Part shown: piece after piece, positions 23,971 to 31,022 of the stretch | How the letters are laid out: each line of letters opens with the position of its first letter | Position numbering within the stretch: the first letter of the stretch is position 1 | DNA from: RI-242 sp038246255 | GTDB taxonomy: Bacteria; Planctomycetota; UBA1135; GCA-002686595 | Assembly: GCA_038246255.1 (NCBI GenBank) | Contig: JBBRWC010000046.1 | Span: 1 to 31,022, forward strand | Length of the DNA: 31,022 nt | Direction of reading: 5' to 3' | Program-made: the position numbers and the translations under genes | Notes under the pieces: model-generated | What the model was told of the DNA's origin: nothing | Seen by the model: the letters and a program-made list of their open reading frames with translations, nothing else | Databases searched by the model: none

Positions 23971-25083
23971 ATGCAGAACCCCGATAGTCCGCTTTCCCAC
24001 GCCCCGATTCCGCCGCGCCGCTCGAGCTCGCCCGCGTCCGGGGTGGCTCGCGGCCCCTTCCGGGCGCGCATGGCCGGACTGCTGTTGACGGCAGTGGCTT
24101 TCGCCGCGGCGTGCGGCGGAGCGGACCACGACCTCGTGGTTTACACGTCCATGAACCAGGTCCACTCGGAACCGGTGATCCGGCGTTTCGAGGCCGAAAC
24201 GGGCCTGCGCGTCCGCGTCGAGTACGACACCGAGGCCAACAAGACTGTCGGGCTCACGCGGCGATTGCGCGAGGAGGCAAAGGGGGGTGTCCACCGCTGC
24301 GACGTGTTCTGGAACAACGAGATCGCGAATACGGTCATGCTCGCCCAGGAGGGGCTTTACCAGAGCTACCGCTCCCCCGCTGCGCAGGGTATCGACGAAC
24401 GCTGGTTCGGGCCCGACGACCTCTACACAGGCTTCGCGGGACGCGGCCGCGTGATCATCGCGAATACGGACCGCGTGGATCCGGCGACGCTGTCGGGCAT
24501 CGAGGACCTGTTCGATCCCCAGCACGCGGGCCGCGCCGCGTTCGTGCGGCCGCTCACCGGCACGACCCTGACACACCTGACGGTCGTGTACACGGTGTTC
24601 GGCGATGAAGCCGGTCGCGCGCTCGCGCAGCGCATCGCCGACGCATCGAACGCCGGCCAATTGCGGCTGTACCCGGGCAACATGGTGCTCGCGCGCGCCG
24701 TTGCGCGGGGCGAAGCCGCTTTTGGCTTCACGGACGTCAACGACTACAACGTAGTGCGCGCCGAAGGAGCCCCCGTCGCGCAGGTGGTTCCCGACCAGGG
24801 TGAGGGTGCAATGGGCCTCATCCTTTTGCCCAATACCATTGGGATCCTGAAGGGATCGAAAAACACGGACAACGCGCGGCGCTTCGTCGACTTCATGGTG
24901 TCGGCCCAAAACGAGCGGTACCTCGCCGAGCACAACGCCCAGTCGCCCTTCCACCCGGATGTTCCGCGTCCGGGGCACGTGCTCGACCCCGCGCAGTTGA
25001 AGCTCATGGAGATCGACTTTGAAGCGGTGGGGCGCAAACTCACCGACGTGCTCGCGCAAATGCAGGAGATCTTCGTCGATTGA
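23971..25083 (+). CDS. Iron(III)-type ABC transporter substrate-binding lipoprotein
   Basis: 370 residues. RARMAGLLLTAVAFAAACGG near 31-50 is a lipoprotein-like signal with a Cys at the A-A-A-C position. The mature protein follows the FutA/FbpA pattern: DLVVYTSMNQVHSEPVIRRF near 54-73, EAETGLRVRVEYDTEANKTV, RCDVFWNNEIANTVMLAQEG, and later LRLYPGNMVLARAVARGEAA and FGFTDVNDYNVV. The D-V-F-W-N and G-F-T-D-x-N-D blocks are typical of ferric-binding proteins that use tyrosines for iron. Ligand identity is by family resemblance only. In-frame starts at 24043 (GTG) and 24070 (ATG) are also possible and would give a shorter signal. Its stop overlaps the TTG start of the permease gene. Confidence 0.88.
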   Translation: MQNPDSPLSHAPIPPRRSSSPASGVARGPFRARMAGLLLTAVAFAAACGGADHDLVVYTSMNQVHSEPVIRRFEAETGLRVRVEYDTEANKTVGLTRRLREEAKGGVHRCDVFWNNEIANTVMLAQEGLYQSYRSPAAQGIDERWFGPDDLYTGFAGRGRVIIANTDRVDPATLSGIEDLFDPQHAGRAAFVRPLTGTTLTHLTVVYTVFGDEAGRALAQRIADASNAGQLRLYPGNMVLARAVARGEAAFGFTDVNDYNVVRAEGAPVAQVVPDQGEGAMGLILLPNTIGILKGSKNTDNARRFVDFMVSAQNERYLAEHNAQSPFHPDVPRPGHVLDPAQLKLMEIDFEAVGRKLTDVLAQMQEIFVD

Positions 25084-26756
25084 ATCGCGCGCTGGTGCTG
25101 GGTGCCCTGGCGCTGTTTGGCGTCGCGGCGCTCCTGCCGCTGTGCGCGATGGTGCTGCGCATCGAATCCGCGGACCTCGCTCGAGTCTTCGAACCGCGCG
25201 TGCACGCGCTCTTCGGGCGCACGCTCGCGCTCGGGCTCGGCGCCGCCGGACTCGCGTTTATCCTCGGTTTGCCGTTTGGCTACGCCGTGGCGCGAACGGA
25301 CGTGCCCGGAGCCCGCTGGCTGCGCACCCTCGGAATCATCCCCATCCTCGTGCCGCCGCTGTTCCTCGCGATGACGTGGACCGTGCTGGTCGAGTGGCGC
25401 GGACTTGTGGCGAGCGTTTTTGTACTCGGCCTCGCAGGTTTCCCGCTCGTCGCGATCTTCGCGGCGCGCGCCGCCGAGCGTGTGGACCGACGCCTGGTCG
25501 AGGCCGCACGGCTCGCCGGCGGAGCCCCCGCCGCCCTGCGGATCGACTTCGCAATGATGCTGCCTCCGGCCCTCGCGGGCGCCTGCCTCGCGTTCGTGTT
25601 CGCGGTCAACGACTTCGCGGTCCCGAACTACGTGTCCTTCGTCGGCCCGAAATTCAACGTGTACGCCGACGACATCTTCGCGAGCTGGAACCAACTGGGG
25701 CAACCCGGCCTGGCCGTCGCCAAATCATTGCCGCTGATCGCGCTCAACCTGCTCGCCCTCGTCCCCGCCCTGATTTTGCGCAAGCGCGGGGCCTTCGCGA
25801 CGCTCGCAAGTGGGTTCCAAGAACCCGCCCGGTGGAACCTGGGAACGTGGCGCGCGCCGGTCCTCCTCGGGCTCCTTGGTGTGCTCGCACTTTCGGCCTT
25901 CGTGCCCATCGGTCGCCTCGTTTACGAGGCGGGGGGTGGCCCGCGAAACTTCACCGATGCGCGTGTGGCACAGGTGGTCGGGAGCGATGCCGGTGATTTG
26001 GGCGAAGGAGCGCAGGCCGAAACAACCGCCGCACATGTGGGATTGCTCGAGCGCGTTCAAGCCGCGCCCGTACTCGTCGCGGGCTTCCTGCGCAATGGCC
26101 GCGCGGCCTTTCGCACCGCTTTCGACCGCGCGCGGGACGACCTCGTGCGCAGTTACCGGCACGCCGCGTCGGCGGCGCTGCTTGCCGTTTTTTTTGGGCT
26201 CGTGCTCGGCCACGCCATCGAGCGGTCCCGCTCGCGCGCCCTTGGCCGCGCCCTCGAGTTTGCCGTGCTCCTGCCGCTCGCCGCACCGGCCACTCTGTTT
26301 GGCATCGGCGCGATCGTGCTGTGGGCGCGGCCGCAGACGCAGGGCCTCTACCAAGGGGAATGGATGCCGACCCTTCTGTTTGCGGGGCGCTTGGCGGCGT
26401 TTGCGGTCCTGATCACGTCGGGGGCCGTCGCTGCCCTCGCGCGGCCCCTTGAGGATGCGGCCGCCGTCGCGGGTGTTGGGCCCGCCCGGCGCCTCTTCAC
26501 CGTCGTCGCGCCGCTCGTCCAGGGGTCGCTGGTGGGCGCCTTTGCCCTCGTGTTCGCGTTTGCGATGCGCGAACTCGACTCGGCCATCCTCGTGCCCGCC
26601 GCCAACCGCACGGCGATCGTCCGGGTTTACAACGGCGTGCACTTCGGGCGCGACGACTTCGTTGCCGCGCTTGCGCTCGTGCTGGTCCTTTCGGTGCTCC
26701 TTCCGGGTCTTTTGTGGAGTGCGTTCTCGAAGCGGCGTATGGAGGTTTTGCCATGA
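25080..26756 (+). CDS. ABC transporter permease, two fused transmembrane domains (iron type)
   Basis: 558 residues from the TTG at 25080, overlapping the upstream stop by 4 bases. Two copies of the binding-protein-dependent permease domain are fused. The first has membrane segments from residue 3 on and an EAA-type loop, VEAARLAGGAPAALRIDFAM at about 140-160. The second has its EAA-type loop at EDAAAVAGVGPARRLFTVVA near 459-478. Between them, at about 285-355, lies an unusually long soluble insertion (for example TTAAHVGLLERVQAAPVLVA). This layout fits the FbpB/SfuB iron permeases, which are also two-domain fusions, though ThiP is similar. It should form the inner-membrane channel for the binding protein encoded upstream. 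Confidence 0.88.
   Translation: MNRALVLGALALFGVAALLPLCAMVLRIESADLARVFEPRVHALFGRTLALGLGAAGLAFILGLPFGYAVARTDVPGARWLRTLGIIPILVPPLFLAMTWTVLVEWRGLVASVFVLGLAGFPLVAIFAARAAERVDRRLVEAARLAGGAPAALRIDFAMMLPPALAGACLAFVFAVNDFAVPNYVSFVGPKFNVYADDIFASWNQLGQPGLAVAKSLPLIALNLLALVPALILRKRGAFATLASGFQEPARWNLGTWRAPVLLGLLGVLALSAFVPIGRLVYEAGGGPRNFTDARVAQVVGSDAGDLGEGAQAETTAAHVGLLERVQAAPVLVAGFLRNGRAAFRTAFDRARDDLVRSYRHAASAALLAVFFGLVLGHAIERSRSRALGRALEFAVLLPLAAPATLFGIGAIVLWARPQTQGLYQGEWMPTLLFAGRLAAFAVLITSGAVAALARPLEDAAAVAGVGPARRLFTVVAPLVQGSLVGAFALVFAFAMRELDSAILVPAANRTAIVRVYNGVHFGRDDFVAALALVLVLSVLLPGLLWSAFSKRRMEVLP
26741..26745 (+). promoter_or_regulatory. Strong ribosome binding site of the ABC ATPase gene
   Basis: ggagg lies 7 bases before the ATG at 26753 and inside the 3' end of the permease gene. 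It fixes this ATG as the start over the more upstream in-frame start at 26714. Confidence 0.75.
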
Positions 26757-27439
26757 GCGCAGCGATGGAGATGCAAGGGGTGCGCGTCGAACTCGGGGGC
26801 GCCGTCGTGCTCGCGGGTGCGGCCCTGCGGCTCGAGCAGGGTGAGCACGTCTTGCTCGTAGGACCCTCGGGATCGGGCAAGAGCACGCTCCTGCGCGTCG
26901 CTGCTGGCCTCATGCGTCCGGCCGCGGGGCGCGTGTGGCTCCACGGCGCCCTTGCGACGGACGGGACACGCCTTTTGATGCCGCCCGAGCGGCGCGGTAT
27001 CGGTTACCTCTTCCAGGGCGGCGCGCTGTGGCCCCATCTGTCGGCGCACGGCAACCTCGAGTTTGTGTTGCGCGCCGCCCACGTGCCGCGCCGCGAGCGC
27101 CGGGGACGGGCGGACGAGATGCTGGAGTGGGTCGGGCTCGAGGGATTCGGCGGACGCCCCACCGGGACACTGTCGGGCGGTGAGGCCCAACGCCTAGCCC
27201 TCGCCCGGGCCCTCGTCGCCCGCCCGCCGCTGGTGCTTTTGGACGAGCCCCTCGGCCCGCTCGATCGCGCCCTGCGCAGCGCGCTCCTCGAGCGCCTGGA
27301 GCTGCTCCAGCGCCGCCTGGGCTTCACCGCGCTCCATGTGACCCACGACCCGGACGAAGCGGCGTCGATCGCGAGCCGCATGCTCGCGCTCGAGGCGGGA
27401 TCCGTGGTCGAATCCTCCCAACACGGGTTGATCCCATGA
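26753..27439 (+). CDS. ABC transporter ATP-binding protein
   Basis: 228 residues. All ATPase motifs are present: Walker A GPSGSGKST at 37-45, Q-loop GYLFQGGALWPHLS, ABC signature LSGGEAQRLALARAL, Walker B PLVLLDEPLGPLDRA, and switch His in LHVTHDPDEAASIAS. It energises the permease encoded just upstream. Iron-type FbpC ATPases usually have about 350 residues with a C-terminal TOBE/regulatory domain; this protein stops soon after the nucleotide-binding domain, so that domain is absent. The start overlaps the permease stop by 4 bases and the stop overlaps the cytochrome start by 4 bases. Confidence 0.95.
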   Translation: MSAAMEMQGVRVELGGAVVLAGAALRLEQGEHVLLVGPSGSGKSTLLRVAAGLMRPAAGRVWLHGALATDGTRLLMPPERRGIGYLFQGGALWPHLSAHGNLEFVLRAAHVPRRERRGRADEMLEWVGLEGFGGRPTGTLSGGEAQRLALARALVARPPLVLLDEPLGPLDRALRSALLERLELLQRRLGFTALHVTHDPDEAASIASRMLALEAGSVVESSQHGLIP

Positions 27440-28476
27440 ATCCCTTTCGAATCGCACTTGGCGTCCTGGCGATCGGTGTCGTCGCGTGGCTCGGTTTCGA
27501 ACTCGCGGGCGGCCCGTCGCGGGACGGCGGGACAAGCTCGACCCCCATGACCTTCGCGACCAGCGCGGACTGCCGCCAGTGCCACGCCGAGGTCTACGAC
27601 GAATGGGCGATGTCCGAGCACGCCAACGCGTGGACGGGCCCGGAAGTGCGCTTGCTGTCCATGGACTTTGCGAACCAGGATTGCATCGACTGCCACGCGC
27701 CGAGCCCCGTTTTCCAATCGGGCATCGGCGAGCGGGTCCGGCCGCGCAACGTGCGGCAGGTCGAAGGGGTCGATTGCATCACGTGCCACCTCCTGCCGGA
27801 CGGCGGGGTCGCCGGCACACGCTCCGATCCGCGCGCCGCCTGCCGGCCCGTCGCGCGCGCGGAGCTCTCCAGCGCTGAACACTGCGCTGGTTGCCACAAC
27901 CAACACGGCACCGTGGACCAGTGGCGCGCATCGCGTTTTGCCGCGCAGGGTGTCGGCTGCATCGATTGCCACATGCCCCACCGCGGCGGCGATCCGTCGC
28001 GCGGTCGCAGCCACGCAAGCCCGGGCGGCACGGACATCGAGCTCGTGCGCGGAGCGATTGCGCTGCGCGGGGGAGCCCAGGACGGTGTGTGGTACGTCGA
28101 GGTCGAAAACATTGGTGCGGGCCACAGCTTCCCCACGGATGAGCGCAGCCGCGCCGCGGACCTCTTCTGGCGCCCGCAGGCAGCACAGGACGACGCACCG
28201 CTCCCGTGGCGGCACCTCGCGCGTCTGCGCGATCCCTACCGCACCGAGGTCGACGTGCCGACGACACTGCTCGCCGCGCACGAGACACGCAGGTACGAGG
28301 TCCGCAGCGGCCCCTCCGACCCGCACCGCCACACCCTCGCGCCGGTCGGCGACCCGGTGCAAGGCCCGATCGAAGTGGCGCTCTTCTACAAACGCTCGCC
28401 CTACTACGCAGACCCTGCCGCGCCCGATCCCGAGCGTGAAGCGCGGTTGGTCCACCGCATCGTTCTCGCGCCGTGA
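27436..28476 (+). CDS. Five-haem c-type cytochrome (cytochrome c554-like)
   Basis: 346 residues. Residues 4-24 form a signal or membrane anchor (FRIALGVLAIGVVAWLGFEL). Five CxxCH haem-binding motifs follow: CRQCH 46-50, CIDCH 83-87, CITCH 114-118, CAGCH 150-154 and CIDCH 175-179. The spacing and the TSADCRQCHAEVYDEWAMSE start resemble the cytochrome c554 family of multihaem proteins. Residues about 200-346 have no haem motif and look beta-rich (VWYVEVENIGAGHSFPTDER). It should act outside the cytoplasm in electron transfer. It overlaps the ABC ATPase gene before it and the HEAT lipoprotein gene after it by 4 bases each. A role in ferric iron reduction or another redox step coupled to transport is an inference. 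Confidence 0.9.
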   Translation: MNPFRIALGVLAIGVVAWLGFELAGGPSRDGGTSSTPMTFATSADCRQCHAEVYDEWAMSEHANAWTGPEVRLLSMDFANQDCIDCHAPSPVFQSGIGERVRPRNVRQVEGVDCITCHLLPDGGVAGTRSDPRAACRPVARAELSSAEHCAGCHNQHGTVDQWRASRFAAQGVGCIDCHMPHRGGDPSRGRSHASPGGTDIELVRGAIALRGGAQDGVWYVEVENIGAGHSFPTDERSRAADLFWRPQAAQDDAPLPWRHLARLRDPYRTEVDVPTTLLAAHETRRYEVRSGPSDPHRHTLAPVGDPVQGPIEVALFYKRSPYYADPAAPDPEREARLVHRIVLAP

Positions 28477-30056
28477 CACCGCGCACTTCGCATTCGTTCG
28501 GGCGGTGGCTGGGAGCGATCCTATGCCTGCTCGCGGGTGCCGCTGCGTGCACGCCCGAGCCCGAGTCCGAGCCTGAGCGATCGGCGCCGGTGCTCGCGCC
28601 CGTCGCCCTGGATGCGATCGCGCTGATCGAAGCGCGCCTCGCCGACGCCCGCGCCACGGCGCTGCCGTCGTCGACCCCGCCCATCCCGCCCGCCGAACTC
28701 GTGCGCCGGATGGAAGGCCTCATGGGTTTTGCCACCGGCTCCGGGGGTCGAGCACGCGACGCGGGTGTCACCGACCTCGTCGACAGTCCCGCCGAAGCCA
28801 GCGCGTGGTTGCGCGCCCGGGCGCTCGACGAGGACGCGCGGGAAGCCGAGCGTTACCTGTGCCTCGAGGTGCTCGAGCGCCGTGGCGGGCAGGACGACGC
28901 GGAGGCGCTGATGGCGATCGCCGAGCGCGCGCGACCCGCCGGCCTGCGGGCGGGGGCCTACTGGCGCTTGGGCCGCATGGGTGAGGACGCGGTGCTCGCG
29001 CGCCTCACGCTGCGCCTCAAGTACGAAACCGACTGGGAGGCCGTGTTGTGGCTCGGCTGGGCGCTGTGTCAGCACGGCATCTACAGCGGGCTTGACGGGG
29101 TGCTCGCCGTGGCGAACTCCGCACCCGACCGCGACTTGGCGGAGCGCGCCACCGCCGAAGCTCAGGCGCTCGCCGACGAGATCGGCGCGGGCGACGCGTA
29201 CCAACTCGCGAACGGGTGGTGGCGCGGTGAACTGCCGGCGGGTGCGGTGCCGCGCGTGCGCTCCCTCGAATACCAGCTCGAACTGTGGCGCTGGATCGCG
29301 CGTTTCGACGAGTTCCAACTGCGCGGTGTCGACGACGCCCGCTTCCTCCTCGCGCGCCTCGACGGTGTCGCCGCTGATGTGCTGGGTGCGGCGCTCTTCG
29401 ATGCCAGTCCCTACGTGCGTCTGGGGGCGGTGCAGTGCCTCGAGCGGATGGGGCCGCGCGCGCACAGCGCTGGTCCGCTGTTGCTCGAGCACCTGGACGA
29501 TCCGGAGCTGGGGCCCTGGGTCGCATCCGCGCTCGGGCGCATCCAGTACCCGCCGGCCAAGGAGGCCCTCGAACAGCGACTGCAGCCGGGCACGGCACCC
29601 GCGCTCGAGGTCGCCGCCGCCCGCGCGCTGGGCCATTTGGGCCTCGCCGAAGCGGTGCCCGCGCTGCTCGCCGCTCTCAAGAACGTGGATGCGGGTCAAC
29701 GCCCGGAGCTGCACCAGGCCATCGCGGAGAGCCTGGTGTGGTGCGGGGCGCCCGCGTTTGCCCTTGAGGCCTTGGTCGCGGCACTGACCGACCCGCGGCT
29801 TGAGCCATCAACGTCGTCCGCGGCCCTGCGCCACCATTTGGCGCGCCAGGCAGCTGCGTCCGTGCCGGGCGCACAGGACGTGCTGACGGAGTTCGACGCG
29901 CTCAACGCCCAACGCCCGCCCGCTGCGGCCCCCGGATCCGCGGCACCCACCCGCGGCGGCGCGGCACCGCGCGAAATCGAGGCCGCCCGTGCGGCGCTCC
30001 TGCGCAACTACTTCGATTCTGCAAACCCGCTGGACAGCGCGCCCGTCACCAAGTGA
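28473..30056 (+). CDS. HEAT-repeat lipoprotein
   Basis: 527 residues from the GTG at 28473, which overlaps the cytochrome stop by 4 bases. The N-terminus has a hydrophobic core GRWLGAILCLLAGAAACTPE with a Cys after A-A-A, likely a lipoprotein signal, then an acidic Pro/Glu linker. The rest is helical repeats: SPYVRLGAVQCLERMGPRAH, LLEHLDDPELGPWVASALGR, LEVAAARALGHLGLAEAVPA and LLAALKNVDAGQRPELHQAI are HEAT-like units. The C-terminal 60 residues are Ala/Pro-rich. A scaffold role on the outside of the cell, perhaps holding the cytochrome and binding protein together, is possible but unproven. The gene overlaps the convergent UbiA-family gene by 11 bases. Confidence 0.85.
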   Translation: MTPRTSHSFGRWLGAILCLLAGAAACTPEPESEPERSAPVLAPVALDAIALIEARLADARATALPSSTPPIPPAELVRRMEGLMGFATGSGGRARDAGVTDLVDSPAEASAWLRARALDEDAREAERYLCLEVLERRGGQDDAEALMAIAERARPAGLRAGAYWRLGRMGEDAVLARLTLRLKYETDWEAVLWLGWALCQHGIYSGLDGVLAVANSAPDRDLAERATAEAQALADEIGAGDAYQLANGWWRGELPAGAVPRVRSLEYQLELWRWIARFDEFQLRGVDDARFLLARLDGVAADVLGAALFDASPYVRLGAVQCLERMGPRAHSAGPLLLEHLDDPELGPWVASALGRIQYPPAKEALEQRLQPGTAPALEVAAARALGHLGLAEAVPALLAALKNVDAGQRPELHQAIAESLVWCGAPAFALEALVAALTDPRLEPSTSSAALRHHLARQAAASVPGAQDVLTEFDALNAQRPPAAAPGSAAPTRGGAAPREIEAARAALLRNYFDSANPLDSAPVTK

Positions 30057-30963
30057 CCAGGCGACCCGTCAGCGCGGCCCACACGACCGCCATCCACGCC
30101 ACGAGGTTCGCGAGGAACAACCGGTCGCCGCCCAGGAACAGTCGCGTGGGGTTGCCACCCTTGTCGCTCGTGTGCAGCAGCAGCAGGTAACGCGCCACGC
30201 CGAACACGACGAACGGCACGCTGAACACGAGTCCGTTGCCCGATCCGAACTTCGCACCCGTGTCCGCGTCGAGGGTGTACATCGTGTAGCACACCACCGT
30301 GACCGCCGAGAGCAGCGTCACCATCTGGTCGAGGAATCCCACGTCATAGGACAGGAGGCTCGCGCGGTGCGCACCCCCGTTTTCGCCGAGCAGCGCGAGT
30401 TCGGCGCGGCGCTTGCCGAGGGCCAGCAGCAGCGCGAGGAACAGCGTGCAGAGCAGCAGCCAGTGCGACACCGGCGCGTGCGCCGCAAGACCGCCCGCGA
30501 CCACCCGCAACAAGAATCCCGCGGCGATGCAAAATGCATCGACGAGCACGACATGTTTGAGCCGCGCGCTGTAGGCGAGGTTCAGCACGACGTAGGCGAT
30601 CAGTGCGGCGAGCACCGGCGCGGGCTCACCCCCCGCCAACGCACCCAGCACCATCGCCCCCGCGGCGCACGCGGCCGCCATCCACCACGCCGTCGCAATC
30701 GCAACTTTGCCCGCAGGAATAGGCCGCAGGCGCTTGAGCGGGTGGCGCCGATCGTTTTCGACGTCGAGGATGTCGTTGACGAGGTAGATCGCGCTCGCCC
30801 CCAAGCAGAACGCAAAAAACGCCGCGACCACCCGCCCGATCGTCGCGCCGTCCACCACGACCTCTTGGGTGCGATCCCACAGCGCAAACGCGAGCGCCGC
30901 GAGCACGAAGAGGTTTTTCGACCACTGGTGCGGTCGCAGGGCGACAAGATGGGGGGGCAGCAT
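30046..30963 (-). CDS. Decaprenyl-phosphate phosphoribosyltransferase (UbiA family)
   Basis: 305 residues with about nine membrane helices. The UbiA-type acidic motif is at 63-71: NDILDVEND, followed by RRHPLKRLRPIPAG, a pattern typical of 5-phosphoribosyl-1-diphosphate:decaprenyl-phosphate transferases rather than quinone prenyltransferases. LRPHQWSKNLFVLAALAFAL at 9-28 is also characteristic. A second motif region follows (VLNLAYSARLKHVVLVDAFC). It would make a polyprenyl-phosphate ribose, a precursor of decaprenyl-phosphate-arabinose or related sugars. Start ATG 30963 is at the family's usual N-terminus. The remaining 59 bases to the window edge show no recognisable gene. Confidence 0.88.
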   Translation of the reverse strand: MLPPHLVALRPHQWSKNLFVLAALAFALWDRTQEVVVDGATIGRVVAAFFAFCLGASAIYLVNDILDVENDRRHPLKRLRPIPAGKVAIATAWWMAAACAAGAMVLGALAGGEPAPVLAALIAYVVLNLAYSARLKHVVLVDAFCIAAGFLLRVVAGGLAAHAPVSHWLLLCTLFLALLLALGKRRAELALLGENGGAHRASLLSYDVGFLDQMVTLLSAVTVVCYTMYTLDADTGAKFGSGNGLVFSVPFVVFGVARYLLLLHTSDKGGNPTRLFLGGDRLFLANLVAWMAVVWAALTGRLVTW

Positions 30964-31022
30964 TCGCGGAGAGAGCGGCGTCGGATTCGGGGGGGAGGGC
31001 CCAGCTCCCGCAGGGGAAGCAC

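Noticed and set aside
1..31022. tRNA, rRNA or other structured RNA genes.
   Set aside because: No cloverleaf with a TTCGA-type arm or rRNA-like stretch could be recognised by eye.
30964..31022. A minus-strand frame continuing to the right edge beyond the UbiA-family gene.
   Set aside because: It is in a different phase from the UbiA gene, has no family similarity and is too short to judge.

Overview
The window is very GC-rich bacterial chromosome, and most long open frames on both strands are shadows of real genes. The gene content fits a high-GC Planctomycetota-like bacterium: a McsB-type protein arginine kinase, a GAF plus SpoIIE phosphatase, a STAS-PilZ protein, many exported HEAT-repeat proteins and lipoproteins, a multihaem cytochrome, and frequent 4-base start/stop overlaps. 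This assignment is an inference with moderate-to-low confidence; no rRNA or other phylogenetic marker is present.

Left part (1-9968). A minus-strand group holds a GAF-SpoIIE phosphatase, a DUF58 protein and the start of a BatA-like protein that runs off the window. Divergent from it is a STAS-PilZ protein, so an RsbU-type phosphatase sits beside its likely kind of substrate. Then come a GT4-like glycosyltransferase, a HAD-fold protein whose catalytic residues are mostly replaced, an exported beta-rich protein, MoaA overlapping McsB by 4 bases, and a methyltransferase with a coiled-coil tail.

Middle part (about 10131-15629). This is an insertion-sequence graveyard with remnants of five families: IS66, IS21 (istA and istB), IS91, IS1380 and IS256. 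All are truncated or frameshifted. The IS21 end cuts into a family-2-like glycosyltransferase gene. An intact BtuF-like binding protein and an intact lipoprotein of lower GC survive between the remnants. The IS256 copy keeps both terminal inverted repeats but has lost the middle of its transposase.

Right part, minus strand (15690-23692). One set of genes is an exported HEAT-like protein split by an in-frame TAG, a SAM hydroxide adenosyltransferase-family protein, and arginase. Another is a class I aminotransferase, a threonine aldolase, a phosphomannomutase/phosphoglucomutase, and a small lipoprotein.

Right part, plus strand (23971-30056). Five genes, each overlapping the next by 4 bases, encode an iron-type ABC binding protein, a fused two-domain permease, an ATPase, a five-haem c-type cytochrome and a HEAT-repeat lipoprotein. 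This is the strongest candidate for an undescribed system: iron import physically linked to extracytoplasmic electron transfer. A UbiA-family decaprenyl-phosphate phosphoribosyltransferase gene converges on it at the right edge.
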